From Bacteroidota bacterium (GTDB lineage: Bacteria > Bacteroidota > Ignavibacteria > Kapaibacteriales > UBA2268): DNA of 64,000 nucleotides. The notes under the pieces were generated by a model. That model was not told the DNA's origin, searched no databases, and was given only the letters and a program-made list of their open reading frames with translations. Both the position numbers and the translations under genes were made by a program. Of this stretch, positions 37,105-45,115 are shown piece by piece. The stretch's first letter is position 1. Every line of letters begins with the position of its first letter. Location: contig JARKQC010000360.1 of NCBI GenBank assembly GCA_029974985.1, forward strand, positions 124,001 to 188,000, read 5' to 3'.

Positions 37105-37333
37105 TATTGATTAATACGAAAATAATTCATCTGATAATATTTCTTTATTAAATGATAAAAGTTAAATTTTTTCATTCTGCACATAGTGAAAAATAAATAT
37201 TAGATGATAGTAGAGAGTGGGTCAAACCAGTTATATGTTTTCTCAACATACAAAATGCTTATTCTATCAACGCCCCACTATCAATTATTCATTCCAATAT
37301 ATTATTTGGATTTAATGAATTATTTAAAAAATA
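37105..37333. other. Convergent intergenic region with long imperfect stem
   Basis: It lies between the ends of two converging genes. 37206-37283 is richer in GC than its surroundings. GATAGT and AGTGGG on the left face CCCCACTATC on the right. It could be a bidirectional terminator or the body of a small RNA. No coding frame stands out. Confidence 0.35.
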
Positions 37334-37921
37334 TTAAGGGCTAATCGAAAAAGTAACATCTAATTCAAGAGCTTTTTTTAAAATTTCAAGATATTCATCT
37401 CGACTAATTTCTACCGCTCCGAGTTGTTCTGTAAATGAGTTCAAATATTGTGAATCGAGAAGAATAAATCCTCGTTGCTGCAAATAATAAATTAAAAAAT
37501 AAAAAGCGGCTTTCGAAGCATTCGGAATTGTATTAAACATGGATTCACCAAAAAAAGCACCATTTATACTAATTCCATAAAGACCACCAACCATTACGCC
37601 GTCTAAATATGTCTCAATAGATTGAGCATATCCTAAATAATGAAGTTCTGTATAAACATCAATAATTTCATCGTTAATCCAAGTAGTTGTACGATTTGCA
37701 CATTGTTTGATAACTTCGGGAAAATGTTGATTTATTGTAAACTTAAAATTTTTTTTTGAAATTTCTTTTAATATTTTTTTTGAAAATTTGTAATCATTTA
37801 ATGGAAAAATTGCTCTCGGATCTGGTGAATGCCAATAAATTTCACCGTGGCGATCGTCAGCCATCGGGAAATATCCTTCGCGATAGGCATTTAAAACTAT
37901 ATCAGAATAAAGAAATGACAA
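37334..37921 (-). CDS. aat: Leucyl/phenylalanyl-tRNA-protein transferase
   Basis: A cytosolic N-end-rule enzyme that attaches Leu or Phe to proteins with N-terminal Lys or Arg so that ClpS/ClpAP can degrade them. The 195-residue chain contains YREGYFPMA, IYWHSPDPRAIFPL, GGLYGISINGAFFGESMF and SFTEQLGAVEI, which are core Aat motifs. It is shorter than the roughly 230-residue E. coli protein because the first N-terminal segment is missing. The ATG at 37921 gives a compact but complete GNAT-like domain. It is monocistronic and ends convergent with the lamin-tail gene. Confidence 0.88.
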   Translation of the reverse strand: MSFLYSDIVLNAYREGYFPMADDRHGEIYWHSPDPRAIFPLNDYKFSKKILKEISKKNFKFTINQHFPEVIKQCANRTTTWINDEIIDVYTELHYLGYAQSIETYLDGVMVGGLYGISINGAFFGESMFNTIPNASKAAFYFLIYYLQQRGFILLDSQYLNSFTEQLGAVEISRDEYLEILKKALELDVTFSISP

Positions 37922-37993
37922 AATTTATATAATAAATTAATACAAAATCTTCATTTAGACGGATTTTATTAAGCTTAATTGATATTTTAAATA

Positions 37994-38497
37994 TTAAATT
38001 TCACTACTAATTTCAACTAATGTTTGAACTGAATCAACTTGCTCGCCATTTTTGCAATAAATTTTGCTTATTTTTCCATTTATTGATGAGTAGAGTTTAG
38101 TTTCCATTTTCATTGCTTCGATAATGATTAATGGAGTTCCAATTTCAACCACATCGTTTTCATTTACTAAAACTGATACTATCGAGCCGGGCATTGGCGA
38201 AATAATCTTTTCAAATTTATCGGAATTGTTATTAATGCCAACAGAATAAAAATTTTCAGAATTGATTAAATCAAAAACATATTGAAAGGAATCTATTAAT
38301 ACATAAATATGCTTATTATCTTTTGCAATATGAACTTCTTTATAATGCCCATCTTTATAAATAAAATATGTATCGTCTTTCTTTTGAATTTTTAAATCGC
38401 AGTCTTTATTATCAATCGAAATATTAAAAAAATTAAAATTATCATCATCTTTTGTAGCTTCTAATTTATATTTTTTATTTTTATATTGTAAAATCAT
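37994..38497 (-). CDS. Biotin carboxyl carrier subunit of an acyl-CoA carboxylase
   Basis: A 167-residue protein with a C-terminal biotinyl domain (about residues 95-167). It carries EAMKMET with the biotinylated Lys between two Met residues, preceded by SPMPGSIVSVLVNENDVVEIGTPLIIIEAMK. The N-terminal part is beta-rich and resembles the BT linker domain of propionyl- or pyruvate-type carboxylases. It starts inside the last codons of the biotin carboxylase gene (four-base overlap), so the two are translationally coupled. No carboxyltransferase gene is present in the window. Propionyl-CoA, methylcrotonyl-CoA or acetyl-CoA carboxylase are all possible. Confidence 0.88.
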   Translation of the reverse strand: MILQYKNKKYKLEATKDDDNFNFFNISIDNKDCDLKIQKKDDTYFIYKDGHYKEVHIAKDNKHIYVLIDSFQYVFDLINSENFYSVGINNNSDKFEKIISPMPGSIVSVLVNENDVVEIGTPLIIIEAMKMETKLYSSINGKISKIYCKNGEQVDSVQTLVEISSEI

Positions 38498-39987
38498 ATT
38501 GTCTCCGCATTAAAATTAGAAAGAATTTCCCATTTAGCGATTGATTTCCAAGGGTCTAAAAATGCTCTTTTATAATTTGATTTATTAATTACAGAGGCGC
38601 TTGCAAGAGCGTATATTAAATTATTTTCCTCATCATAATCAAGAAATTTCTTGTAATTTTCATCAATTAAATTTGTATAAGTATTTGCCGTAATAAATTC
38701 ATCACTTTTCAGAATTGAAATCATAAATTTTATTGATGTTTTTACCCCTAAAATTATATTTTCTTGAAGAGCGTTTATCATTTTTAATCTTGCTTCTTCA
38801 CGAGTTTTAGAATGTACGATTAATTTTGCAAGAATTGGGTCGTAAAAAACTGATATATCGCTACCTTGCTCAATTCCCGTATCGTATCTAATTCCATCGT
38901 TATGCGGAATATTTAATTTCAAAATTTTACCCGAAGAAGGTAAAAAATTATTATAGCCGTCTTCAGCGTAAATTCTACATTCAATTGCCCAGCCATTTTG
39001 CTTAATATCTTCTTGATTTATCGGCATTTTTAAACCATTTGCAATATCAATTTGCAGTTTTACTAAATCAACTCCCGTTACTTCTTCAGTAATGGGATGC
39101 TCTACTTGAATACGTGTATTAACCTCGAGAAAATAATAATTATTATACTCGTCGAGCAAAAATTCTACAGTACCGACGCTATCATATTCCGCAGAACTAA
39201 CAGCCATTATTGCAGATTCCGCCATTTTTTGACGTAATTCATTATTTAATGCAAGCGATGGAGTTTCTTCGATAATTTTTTGATGTCTTCTTTGTAATGA
39301 ACATTCTCTTTCAAATAAATGAATATAATTGCCAAATTTATCACCTGCGACTTGAAACTCTATATGTCTTGGATTTTTAATATATTTTTCGATAAATATT
39401 TCATCGCTACCGAATGCTGATAAAGATTCTCTTTTTGCTGTTTCGATAGCATCGGATAATTCGTTTGAATTATAAACTATACGCATACCTTTGCCTCCAC
39501 CGCCCGAAGCCGCTTTGATTAATACGGGATAACCAATTTTATTTGCAAACTGCTCGTATTCAGTGTAATTATCAGTTTTGCTTTTAAAGCCCGGCACAAC
39601 GGGAACTTTATTTTTAATCATAAGTTCGCGTGAGCTTGTCTTATTTCCGAGCAATGCCATAGATTTTGGATTTGGACCAATATATATTAATCCCGAGTTG
39701 CGTACTTTTCGATTAAATTCAGCATTTTCGGATAAAAATCCATAACCCGGGTGAATTGCATCGGCACCGGATTCTTTTGCAGAATTTATAATTTTATCAA
39801 TATCAAGATAGGAATCTTTTGCACTAATACCCGAAATTCCAATTTTGAAATCCGCAAATTTAGTATGAAGTGCATTTTTGTCAATTTCGGAAAATACTGC
39901 AACAGTTTCTATACCCATTTTTTTACAAGTACGAATTATTCTGCAAGCAATTTCGCTACGATTAGCAATTAATATACGTTTTATCAA
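38494..39987 (-). CDS. accC: Biotin carboxylase subunit of an acyl-CoA carboxylase
   Basis: A 497-residue ATP-grasp enzyme that carboxylates biotin on the downstream carrier protein. It has the standard layout: IANRSEIACRIIRTCKKMG at the N-terminus, HPGYGFLSENAEF, the glycine-rich ATP loop ASGGGGKGMRIV, ERECSLQRRHQK, FLEVNTRIQVEHPITEEVTG with the active-site Glu and Arg, and AECRIYAED-like WAIECRIYAED. The C-terminal 60 residues extend beyond bacterial AccC and resemble the alpha subunits of propionyl/methylcrotonyl-type enzymes. Together with the separate carrier it forms a two-gene operon. Read as a cluster, a propionyl-type carboxylase is somewhat more likely than fatty-acid AccC. Confidence 0.9.
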   Translation of the reverse strand: MIKRILIANRSEIACRIIRTCKKMGIETVAVFSEIDKNALHTKFADFKIGISGISAKDSYLDIDKIINSAKESGADAIHPGYGFLSENAEFNRKVRNSGLIYIGPNPKSMALLGNKTSSRELMIKNKVPVVPGFKSKTDNYTEYEQFANKIGYPVLIKAASGGGGKGMRIVYNSNELSDAIETAKRESLSAFGSDEIFIEKYIKNPRHIEFQVAGDKFGNYIHLFERECSLQRRHQKIIEETPSLALNNELRQKMAESAIMAVSSAEYDSVGTVEFLLDEYNNYYFLEVNTRIQVEHPITEEVTGVDLVKLQIDIANGLKMPINQEDIKQNGWAIECRIYAEDGYNNFLPSSGKILKLNIPHNDGIRYDTGIEQGSDISVFYDPILAKLIVHSKTREEARLKMINALQENIILGVKTSIKFMISILKSDEFITANTYTNLIDENYKKFLDYDEENNLIYALASASVINKSNYKRAFLDPWKSIAKWEILSNFNAETI

Positions 39988-40201
39988 ATTTCGACTCCCG
40001 ATTTTATTGACTTTAATAAAATAAATTTATTTATATCAATATTAGTTTTATCTTCATAAAAAAATATAAATTTTTATTACGTATATAGTTTTAATTTATT
40101 AATAATTTATTGAGAATGCTTTTGGTGGAGTGATATATAATTGTGAAGATTTAACAAGAAATATATTTGTAAAGTACATAGAAAATCAATAAATAATTAA
40201 C

Positions 40202-40455
40202 TCATATATTAAACTTCTCATATTCGTTATCAATTTCCCGCAATACTTCGTTAATCAATTTTTGCGTTCTGATTTTAGTTTGAACGCTTTTTTGATTTTG
40301 TCGGTAAGTGATTTTATTTGTTCCTCGCTTAAAATCGGAATAGAAATTTGTTTCATTCTTTCTTCTCTTAAATGCGGAATTGTCGTACCGATAACCGTTC
40401 TGCGGATTGCAGGATAAAATCCTGTTTCTTTTATTGTGAAACAAACTCGTTCCAT
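40202..40455 (-). pseudogene. Remnant of a type I specificity (HsdS-like) subunit, frameshifted
   Basis: Two reading frames together spell a typical S-subunit C-terminus. One frame (40255-40455) gives ETGFYPAIRRTVIGTTIPHL, EERMKQISIPILSEEQI and a Lys-rich helix ending SERKN-stop. The continuation LINEVLREIDNEYEKFNI lies in another frame ending at 40202. At the break near 40259-40263 there are five A residues after CGC. A sixth would restore the reading to ERKKLINEV. Upstream the fragment begins abruptly near 40440 after the small gene, where one extra A would also join the frames. It is either a decayed specificity half-subunit or a pair of indels. The rest of a target-recognition domain is absent. 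Confidence 0.65.
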
Positions 40456-40631
40456 AATCCCTCAATAATCGGTGTTGTTATCCACATTTCATCTTTAGAA
40501 GCACCAAATTGTTCCCAACCATTTTGTTTGTTCATTGTGAATTTTACAGTTGAATTATTGGAAAGCATAATCTCGCCTTTCCATTTTGTTTTCAACTTAG
40601 TGATTTCTTGCTTTACAATTTTCGTTTTCAT
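40431..40631 (-). CDS. Small protein in the restriction-modification island
   Basis: A protein of about 66 residues starting at the ATG at 40631. Its start lies a few bases beyond the stop of the large methyltransferase gene, typical of coupled translation. It contains a Lys-rich start (MKTKIVKQEITKLKTKWKGE) and a C-terminal core NGWEQFGASKDEMWITTPIIEGLW. It resembles small 50-70 residue proteins with a GWxxWG-like core that I recall beside restriction-modification genes, though this is from memory. Alternatively it is the amino half of the broken specificity subunit that follows, since one inserted A would fuse the two. Function unknown. Confidence 0.5.
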   Translation of the reverse strand: MKTKIVKQEITKLKTKWKGEIMLSNNSTVKFTMNKQNGWEQFGASKDEMWITTPIIEGLWNEFVSQ

Positions 40632-40633
40632 AA

Positions 40634-43093
40634 TCAAACCAATTTTAAAATATCATTGTCCGCTTCGTCAATTTTTACTCTTGCAGAGGCGGCAGCATAA
40701 ACAGCTTCTTTTAATTTTTTTCCGATTGCTTTCTGAACATCTTTTGGTGGTAGAATAACCTTTACTTTTTTCAAATCAGAAGAACGAATACTTTGAAGAA
40801 TTGAACCGCTGGAAATTCTTTCTAACTGCATTTGTCCGTATTCTGAATTTAGATAGGACACAATGTAGTAAGGGTCAATATCTTTTTTGATTTTGATGTT
40901 TATAAGAAAACCCGAAGCTACACCGCCAACCAAATCGGGCGGAATGTTTGCAGCAATTCCCGAATTTCCTGCTCTTGTCATCACGATAGAACTTTCATCA
41001 ACTTTATTTTTGATTACATCTCTGTTCGTTTCTAATTCTTTTCTGATGTATTTCAGGTTTTCAAAATTGATACCTTCTTTCGTAATCGTTTTTACAAGTA
41101 TGTAAGGAATACCTTGTTTTTTCTCGACATAAATTGAAGCATCATCAATATTTGCTCCATTGTGAACAGTAGTAATAATGTCGCCAAAATCAACTACGTC
41201 ATACTTTGAACTTTCAATTTTTTCAACGTTAGTAATATACTTTTTCAAATAGCGTTTGGCAACAAAACTACTTTCTAATAAATCGGATTTTATGAAGAAA
41301 TTATTTTCATCAGATTTTTTGCTGTTGAAAAGCGGTGCAACATTTGGTATATCGTCTTTTTCTGTTGGTCTGCCTTTTTTGTCGTGTCCGCAATGTTCAT
41401 TGATAGAAATGAAAACATCTTTTTTTCCGTTCGCTCCTTTTTGAATAAACAGAACACTTGTATTAATGCTCACATTCGGGCTAAACGTTTCAAAAGGTAA
41501 TTCAACTATCGCAAATAAATGTCCTTTGTCTAAAATGTATTGCCTTAGATATGCTTCTTGTTCATTTCCTAAAATTCCACTTGGCAATACCATTGCCATT
41601 TTCCCTCCATCTTTTAGCAATGACAAACATCTTTCAATAAATAAAACCTGCGGTTCTTCTTGCTCTTTCAACTTTTCAGTCTTTTCCCATTTGTTTGTTT
41701 TTTTGTTCTGTTTCCATTTATAGCCAACATCAAATTGTTTTATTTTTTGTTCGCCAACAACAGGAATTTTACTACCGAAAGGCGGATTAGTCATTAAAAT
41801 ATCAAAAGTGCCAAGTTGGATTTTAAGTTGCGTTTCCTGTTTCCAATTCTTTGTGTTTTCTAAACTGTCCTCGCAAAAAATCCCTGTTGTTCCGTCACCC
41901 ACCAAATTCATATACGCTTTGGCTACTTTGCTAAGGAAATAATCTTTGTCAAGTCCTCTGAAATTGGTTGTCGCAATTTTGATTTTTTGATTTTGGATTT
42001 GTGCAGATGTCCAACCTAATTTTTTGTATTTCTTATCGGCAACGTCCCAAACATATTTCAGAGCGTCAATAAGAAAACCGCCACTGCCACAGGCAGGGTC
42101 AATTATCTTATCAGTTTCTGACGGCTGTAAAATATCAACCATCATTTTCACTACATTTCTTGGTGTGAAAAATTGTCCTTGTCCACCTTTCAATGCGTGT
42201 CCGATAAAAGTTTCAAAAGCATCAGCAACAACATCTCTTTCGCTGTTCATCAACGAATAGTTTTGCAACTCACCTACTACATATACAATAGAATTAGTGT
42301 CTAAACTGATTTTATCTTCGTTGTCAATTACTTCGGGTGCGTTTTCTTTTACATCTTTAAAAATGTCAAAAATTCTCGTTTCAATTTCTTTTGGTTTTTC
42401 ATCAACTCCTGCACGAAAACGAATAATGTCGCTTGGCGGTGTAAATTTTTCATCATAGAGTTTACAAAAAATTAAGTTGATGAGTTGTTGTGCCAATACT
42501 TCATCTCTCGTTGCTCCAACTGTATTTGCAGCAAGATGATTACGAATTGATTTGAAAATTGCTTTTAAGTTGTGTGTTGGTTTGAGGTCTTGTCGTTTGA
42601 ATTTTCCAATATCTTCAATTCTTTGTCCCGCAACAGGAATATTTGGAATTTCCTGAAAAATTATTTTTCCGTCTTTCTCAAACTTACGCAAAAACAAACG
42701 TTCATCACCATTAAACCAAACGCCTAAACTCGCTTTTGATAAACGCAAATAATCTTCTAATTGTCCTCTACCGTCTTTGCGATTTTTCTTTTTACACTCA
42801 ACAATTATGAAAACATCATCTTCATTTTTCTTTTTGTCGCTAAAAACGGCAATATCAACAGGATATTCCTTTTTTGTGTCAGACGGTCTTGCCTTAACTC
42901 TGAATTGAGGTCGTGTTTGAATTTGCTCTTTTTTGTAGCCGTAATCTTCTACAAGTTGTCGAGCGAAAACCTGTACCGCTTCAACTTCTTCGGGTGTTGC
43001 GTTTACTTGTTCCCCTGAAATAAAGTCAAAGATATACCCTTCTTTTGATTCGTATATTTTATCAGCAAATTTTAGCATATTTTTAATTTCCAA
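40634..43093 (-). CDS. Nuclease-methyltransferase-specificity fusion of a type I/IIG-like restriction system
   Basis: An 819-residue protein with three parts. Residues about 1-180 match the HsdR N-terminal nuclease fold and include a PD-(D/E)xK-like site, Asp80 (EYPVDIAVF) and Glu99-x-Lys101 (VECKKK). Residues about 190-600 are a gamma-class N6-adenine methyltransferase: DPACGSGGF near 331 and TNPPFG near 435. The last 200 residues form one target-recognition domain with its conserved helix (IVMTRAGNSG, SGSILQSIRSSDLKKVKV). One chain could thus bind, cut and methylate DNA, as in type IIG or BcgI-like systems. No HsdR translocase is encoded nearby. Base composition is visibly less AT-rich than flanking genes, suggesting transfer. 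Confidence 0.82.
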   Translation of the reverse strand: MEIKNMLKFADKIYESKEGYIFDFISGEQVNATPEEVEAVQVFARQLVEDYGYKKEQIQTRPQFRVKARPSDTKKEYPVDIAVFSDKKKNEDDVFIIVECKKKNRKDGRGQLEDYLRLSKASLGVWFNGDERLFLRKFEKDGKIIFQEIPNIPVAGQRIEDIGKFKRQDLKPTHNLKAIFKSIRNHLAANTVGATRDEVLAQQLINLIFCKLYDEKFTPPSDIIRFRAGVDEKPKEIETRIFDIFKDVKENAPEVIDNEDKISLDTNSIVYVVGELQNYSLMNSERDVVADAFETFIGHALKGGQGQFFTPRNVVKMMVDILQPSETDKIIDPACGSGGFLIDALKYVWDVADKKYKKLGWTSAQIQNQKIKIATTNFRGLDKDYFLSKVAKAYMNLVGDGTTGIFCEDSLENTKNWKQETQLKIQLGTFDILMTNPPFGSKIPVVGEQKIKQFDVGYKWKQNKKTNKWEKTEKLKEQEEPQVLFIERCLSLLKDGGKMAMVLPSGILGNEQEAYLRQYILDKGHLFAIVELPFETFSPNVSINTSVLFIQKGANGKKDVFISINEHCGHDKKGRPTEKDDIPNVAPLFNSKKSDENNFFIKSDLLESSFVAKRYLKKYITNVEKIESSKYDVVDFGDIITTVHNGANIDDASIYVEKKQGIPYILVKTITKEGINFENLKYIRKELETNRDVIKNKVDESSIVMTRAGNSGIAANIPPDLVGGVASGFLINIKIKKDIDPYYIVSYLNSEYGQMQLERISSGSILQSIRSSDLKKVKVILPPKDVQKAIGKKLKEAVYAAASARVKIDEADNDILKLV

Positions 43094-43186
43094 TTTACTG
43101 CAACATAGTCATATTGATTATTCTATTGTAGAATTTTTATAGTATCGTTATAAGTTCGCTTTGCAAAATCAATATTTTTTTTGATA

Positions 43187-43216
43187 CAAATATATAACAT
43201 TCGTATATATTTACAA
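43187..43216 (-). promoter_or_regulatory. Candidate Bacteroidota-type promoter of the restriction-modification island
   Basis: On the minus strand TTG (43216-43214) is followed after 19 bases by TATATTTG (43194-43187). This matches the TTG-N19-21-TAnnTTTG consensus. It stands 94 bases upstream of the methyltransferase start. It is the only candidate in the window where both elements and spacing fit. Confidence 0.5.
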
Positions 43217-43258
43217 AGTAAAATTAAATATAATTTGTATAAATGTGTAAATTTGATT

Positions 43259-43301
43259 TAAAAAATGAAGGGCTACCTTAATAAAAATAATAAGATAGCC
43301 C
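43259..43301 (-). terminator. Terminator of the ferredoxin-cupin operon
   Basis: On the minus strand GGGCTATCTTA pairs with TAAGGTAGCCC across ten bases, with one G-U pair, and is followed by TTCATTTTTT. Confidence 0.8.
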
Positions 43302-43312
43302 AATATATATAT

Positions 43313-43630
43313 TTATGCTGATTTTATCATTGTTAATAACATTTTAAATTTTTCTAATGCTTTAACCGAATGAGTGATATTTGCGGGCATAATAATCATT
43401 TCACCTTCTAATAAAGTATAAAAATTATCGCCAATCATAATTTCTGCTTTACCATCAACATTATAAACAACAGCATCGTAAGGAGCTGAGTGTGGACTAA
43501 GCATTTCACCTTTATCAAAGGCAAAAAGTGTAATGTTTCCAGATTGTTTTTTTAATAATACTTTACTCACAACTGAATTGTCTTGATATTCGATTTCATT
43601 TTTCAATGAAAAATTTTTGTAATTATCCAT
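43313..43630 (-). CDS. Small cupin-domain protein
   Basis: A 105-residue single-domain cupin. Motif region 1 reads KGEMLSPHSAPYDAVVYNVDGKAEIMIGD, with one His, and motif 2 reads LLEGEMIIMPANITHSV. The pattern of GExxxxPxxxxH is intact, but the first motif has a single His rather than HxH, so metal binding is uncertain. The start lies 15 bases behind the ferredoxin-type gene, making it the second gene of that operon, presumably under the divergent Rrf2 regulator. Function is unknown; binding of a small ligand or metal is likely. Confidence 0.83.
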   Translation of the reverse strand: MDNYKNFSLKNEIEYQDNSVVSKVLLKKQSGNITLFAFDKGEMLSPHSAPYDAVVYNVDGKAEIMIGDNFYTLLEGEMIIMPANITHSVKALEKFKMLLTMIKSA

Positions 43631-43645
43631 TTTAATATCCTTAAT

Positions 43646-44497
43646 TTAGTTAATAAAAATTGTTTTTTGGCTAATTCTATCGCCATCGGTTGAAATAATA
43701 TGCTCTTCTAATTCAAAGTCTAAAATATTTGCCGAAACAGAGGCTTGCATAGACATTCTAACAAGTCCGCTACAGCAAGGCACCTCCATTCTTACAATAT
43801 ACGCTTTTTTAATATTTGCAGTCTTGATTATATCCTCAATTTTTTTCATATACGGGTCGGTATAGTCTAACTTGGGGCATGCAATCACGACAGCTTTATT
43901 TTTTAAATACTCGTAATGAGTATCAGCATAAGCAAGCGGTACACAAGTAGCTAAAATCACTAATTCTTTATCTTTCAAAAAGGGAGAATTGGGATTAACT
44001 AAATGTAATTGTACAGGCCAATGTTCAAGCATAGACTGATTAGATTTTGTTTTAGTCTTTTCTTGTTTGAACTGCTTTAATTCAAGCATTGTGCTGCTTG
44101 GGCATTTTGCTATTGGTTTATCATTTGAAGATTTATTTGCATTATCAATTTTGACGTACATTCCAATTGAATCGAGATATTGTATAGCTTGAGATAAATA
44201 TTCTTTCGCTCCGTGGTCGTATAAATGATTTAAATGAGCTTGCAAGACGCTCGGCGGTTTGTTCAATATATCTTTTATTACAGCAACTTCGTCATACGCT
44301 TCAGCCTCTGCTTCGACAACTTCAAGCGCTCCTTTTGGGCAGTCCCCAATACAAGCACCTAATCCGTCGCAAAATAAATCGCTCACTAACCTGCATTTAC
44401 CATCAATTATTTGTAAAGCACCTTCGTGGCAAGCGGGGATACATAATCCGCAACCATCGCATAAATCTTCATTGATTTTGATAATTTTTCTTAACAT
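43646..44497 (-). CDS. Ferredoxin-type 4Fe-4S protein
   Basis: A 283-residue protein. The ATG at 44497 is preferred because AGGAAATTG precedes it and the protein then opens with LRKIIKINEDLCDGCGLC; an upstream in-frame extension would add an unrelated hydrophobic stretch. Two 4Fe-4S motifs are visible in the first 65 residues: CDGCGLCIPACHEG and CDGLGACIGDCPKG. The remaining 200 residues form a domain with CPKLDYTDPYM and a C-terminal VPCCSGLVRM, whose paired Cys may bind another metal. Such proteins appear beside anaerobic and nitrosative-stress genes. It is the first gene of an operon with the cupin and divergent from an Rrf2 regulator, 113 bases away. Confidence 0.85.
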   Translation of the reverse strand: MLRKIIKINEDLCDGCGLCIPACHEGALQIIDGKCRLVSDLFCDGLGACIGDCPKGALEVVEAEAEAYDEVAVIKDILNKPPSVLQAHLNHLYDHGAKEYLSQAIQYLDSIGMYVKIDNANKSSNDKPIAKCPSSTMLELKQFKQEKTKTKSNQSMLEHWPVQLHLVNPNSPFLKDKELVILATCVPLAYADTHYEYLKNKAVVIACPKLDYTDPYMKKIEDIIKTANIKKAYIVRMEVPCCSGLVRMSMQASVSANILDFELEEHIISTDGDRISQKTIFIN

Positions 44498-44539
44498 AAA
44501 AATCAATTTCCTAAAAGGGATTAAAAAGTCCACTTTAAA

Positions 44540-44561
44540 AATAAGATAATTTTGTCTTATT
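44540..44561. promoter_or_regulatory. Palindromic candidate Rrf2 operator enclosing a -7 promoter box
   Basis: AATAAGA (44540-44546) and TCTTATT (44555-44561) form a perfect inverted repeat. The eight bases between them are TAATTTTG, which equals the TAnnTTTG -7 element in the direction of the Rrf2 gene. The site lies between the divergent ferredoxin and Rrf2 genes. Binding there would block Rrf2 transcription and perhaps affect the ferredoxin operon too. The arm AATAAGA resembles the AAGATG-type half-sites of NsrR-like regulators only loosely. Confidence 0.5.
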
Positions 44562-44610
44562 AACAAGAAATATTACTTTTGAATATTAAAATTAACTATT
44601 TTTAAGAAAA

Positions 44611-45093
44611 ATGACTGTAATATTTTCAAAAAAATGTGAAATAGCTATTCAGGCAATATTATTTTTATCCACTCAGCCCGAGAATAAACTTAATAATGTT
44701 ACGATTATCTCTGAAAAATTAAATGTTCCAAAAGAATTTCTTGCAAAAATTTTGCAAACTTTAACTAATTATTCTATAGTAGGCTCTAAAAAAGGTAATT
44801 CGGGCGGCTTTTATCTAAATCAATCGCCCGAAAATATTAAATTAATAGATATAGTTTCTATAATTGATGGTTTAGATGTGTTTCATAAATGCGTTCTTGG
44901 TTTTTCGAGTTGCGATTCGATAAATCCCTGCCCAATGCATGATAAATGGGAAGTTATCAAAAAAAATATTTATGATATGCTTAGTAACTCTACTTTACAA
45001 GATTTACGAGACAAAACTATAAACAAAATAAATAGTATTTATGTTGATAAGAAATTTGACCCTAATTTTATAGAATTAAATCAAAAATTTTAA
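44611..45093 (+). CDS. Rrf2-family iron-sulfur transcriptional regulator
   Basis: A 160-residue winged-helix regulator related to IscR, NsrR and RirA. The N-terminal HTH reads KKCEIAIQAILFLS and NNVTIISEKLNVPKEFLAKILQTL. The wing contains KKGNSGGFYLN. Three cysteines, Cys94, Cys101 and Cys107 (CVLGFSSCDSINPC), form the likely Fe-S cluster site. Their C-X6-C-X5-C spacing is close to, but not identical with, that of IscR. The protein probably senses NO, oxygen or iron-sulfur status. It is divergent from the ferredoxin-cupin operon, which it probably controls through the palindrome at 44540-44561, and it may repress itself. Confidence 0.9.
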   Translation: MTVIFSKKCEIAIQAILFLSTQPENKLNNVTIISEKLNVPKEFLAKILQTLTNYSIVGSKKGNSGGFYLNQSPENIKLIDIVSIIDGLDVFHKCVLGFSSCDSINPCPMHDKWEVIKKNIYDMLSNSTLQDLRDKTINKINSIYVDKKFDPNFIELNQKF

Positions 45094-45115
45094 AATATTT
45101 CAAAAACTGCGATTT

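Noticed and set aside
40106-40192. Plus-strand open stretch reading NAFGGVIYNCEDLTRNIF with a stop at 40190-40192, next to the restriction island
   Set aside because: It looks protein-like and could be the tail of a gene cut when the island arrived, but it is only 28 codons, has no start, and I recognise no family, so I did not call a feature.
40202-43093. Complete classical type I restriction system (HsdR, HsdM, HsdS)
   Set aside because: There is no DEAD-box translocase (HsdR motor) and the specificity gene is truncated; the nuclease-like domain is fused to the methyltransferase instead.
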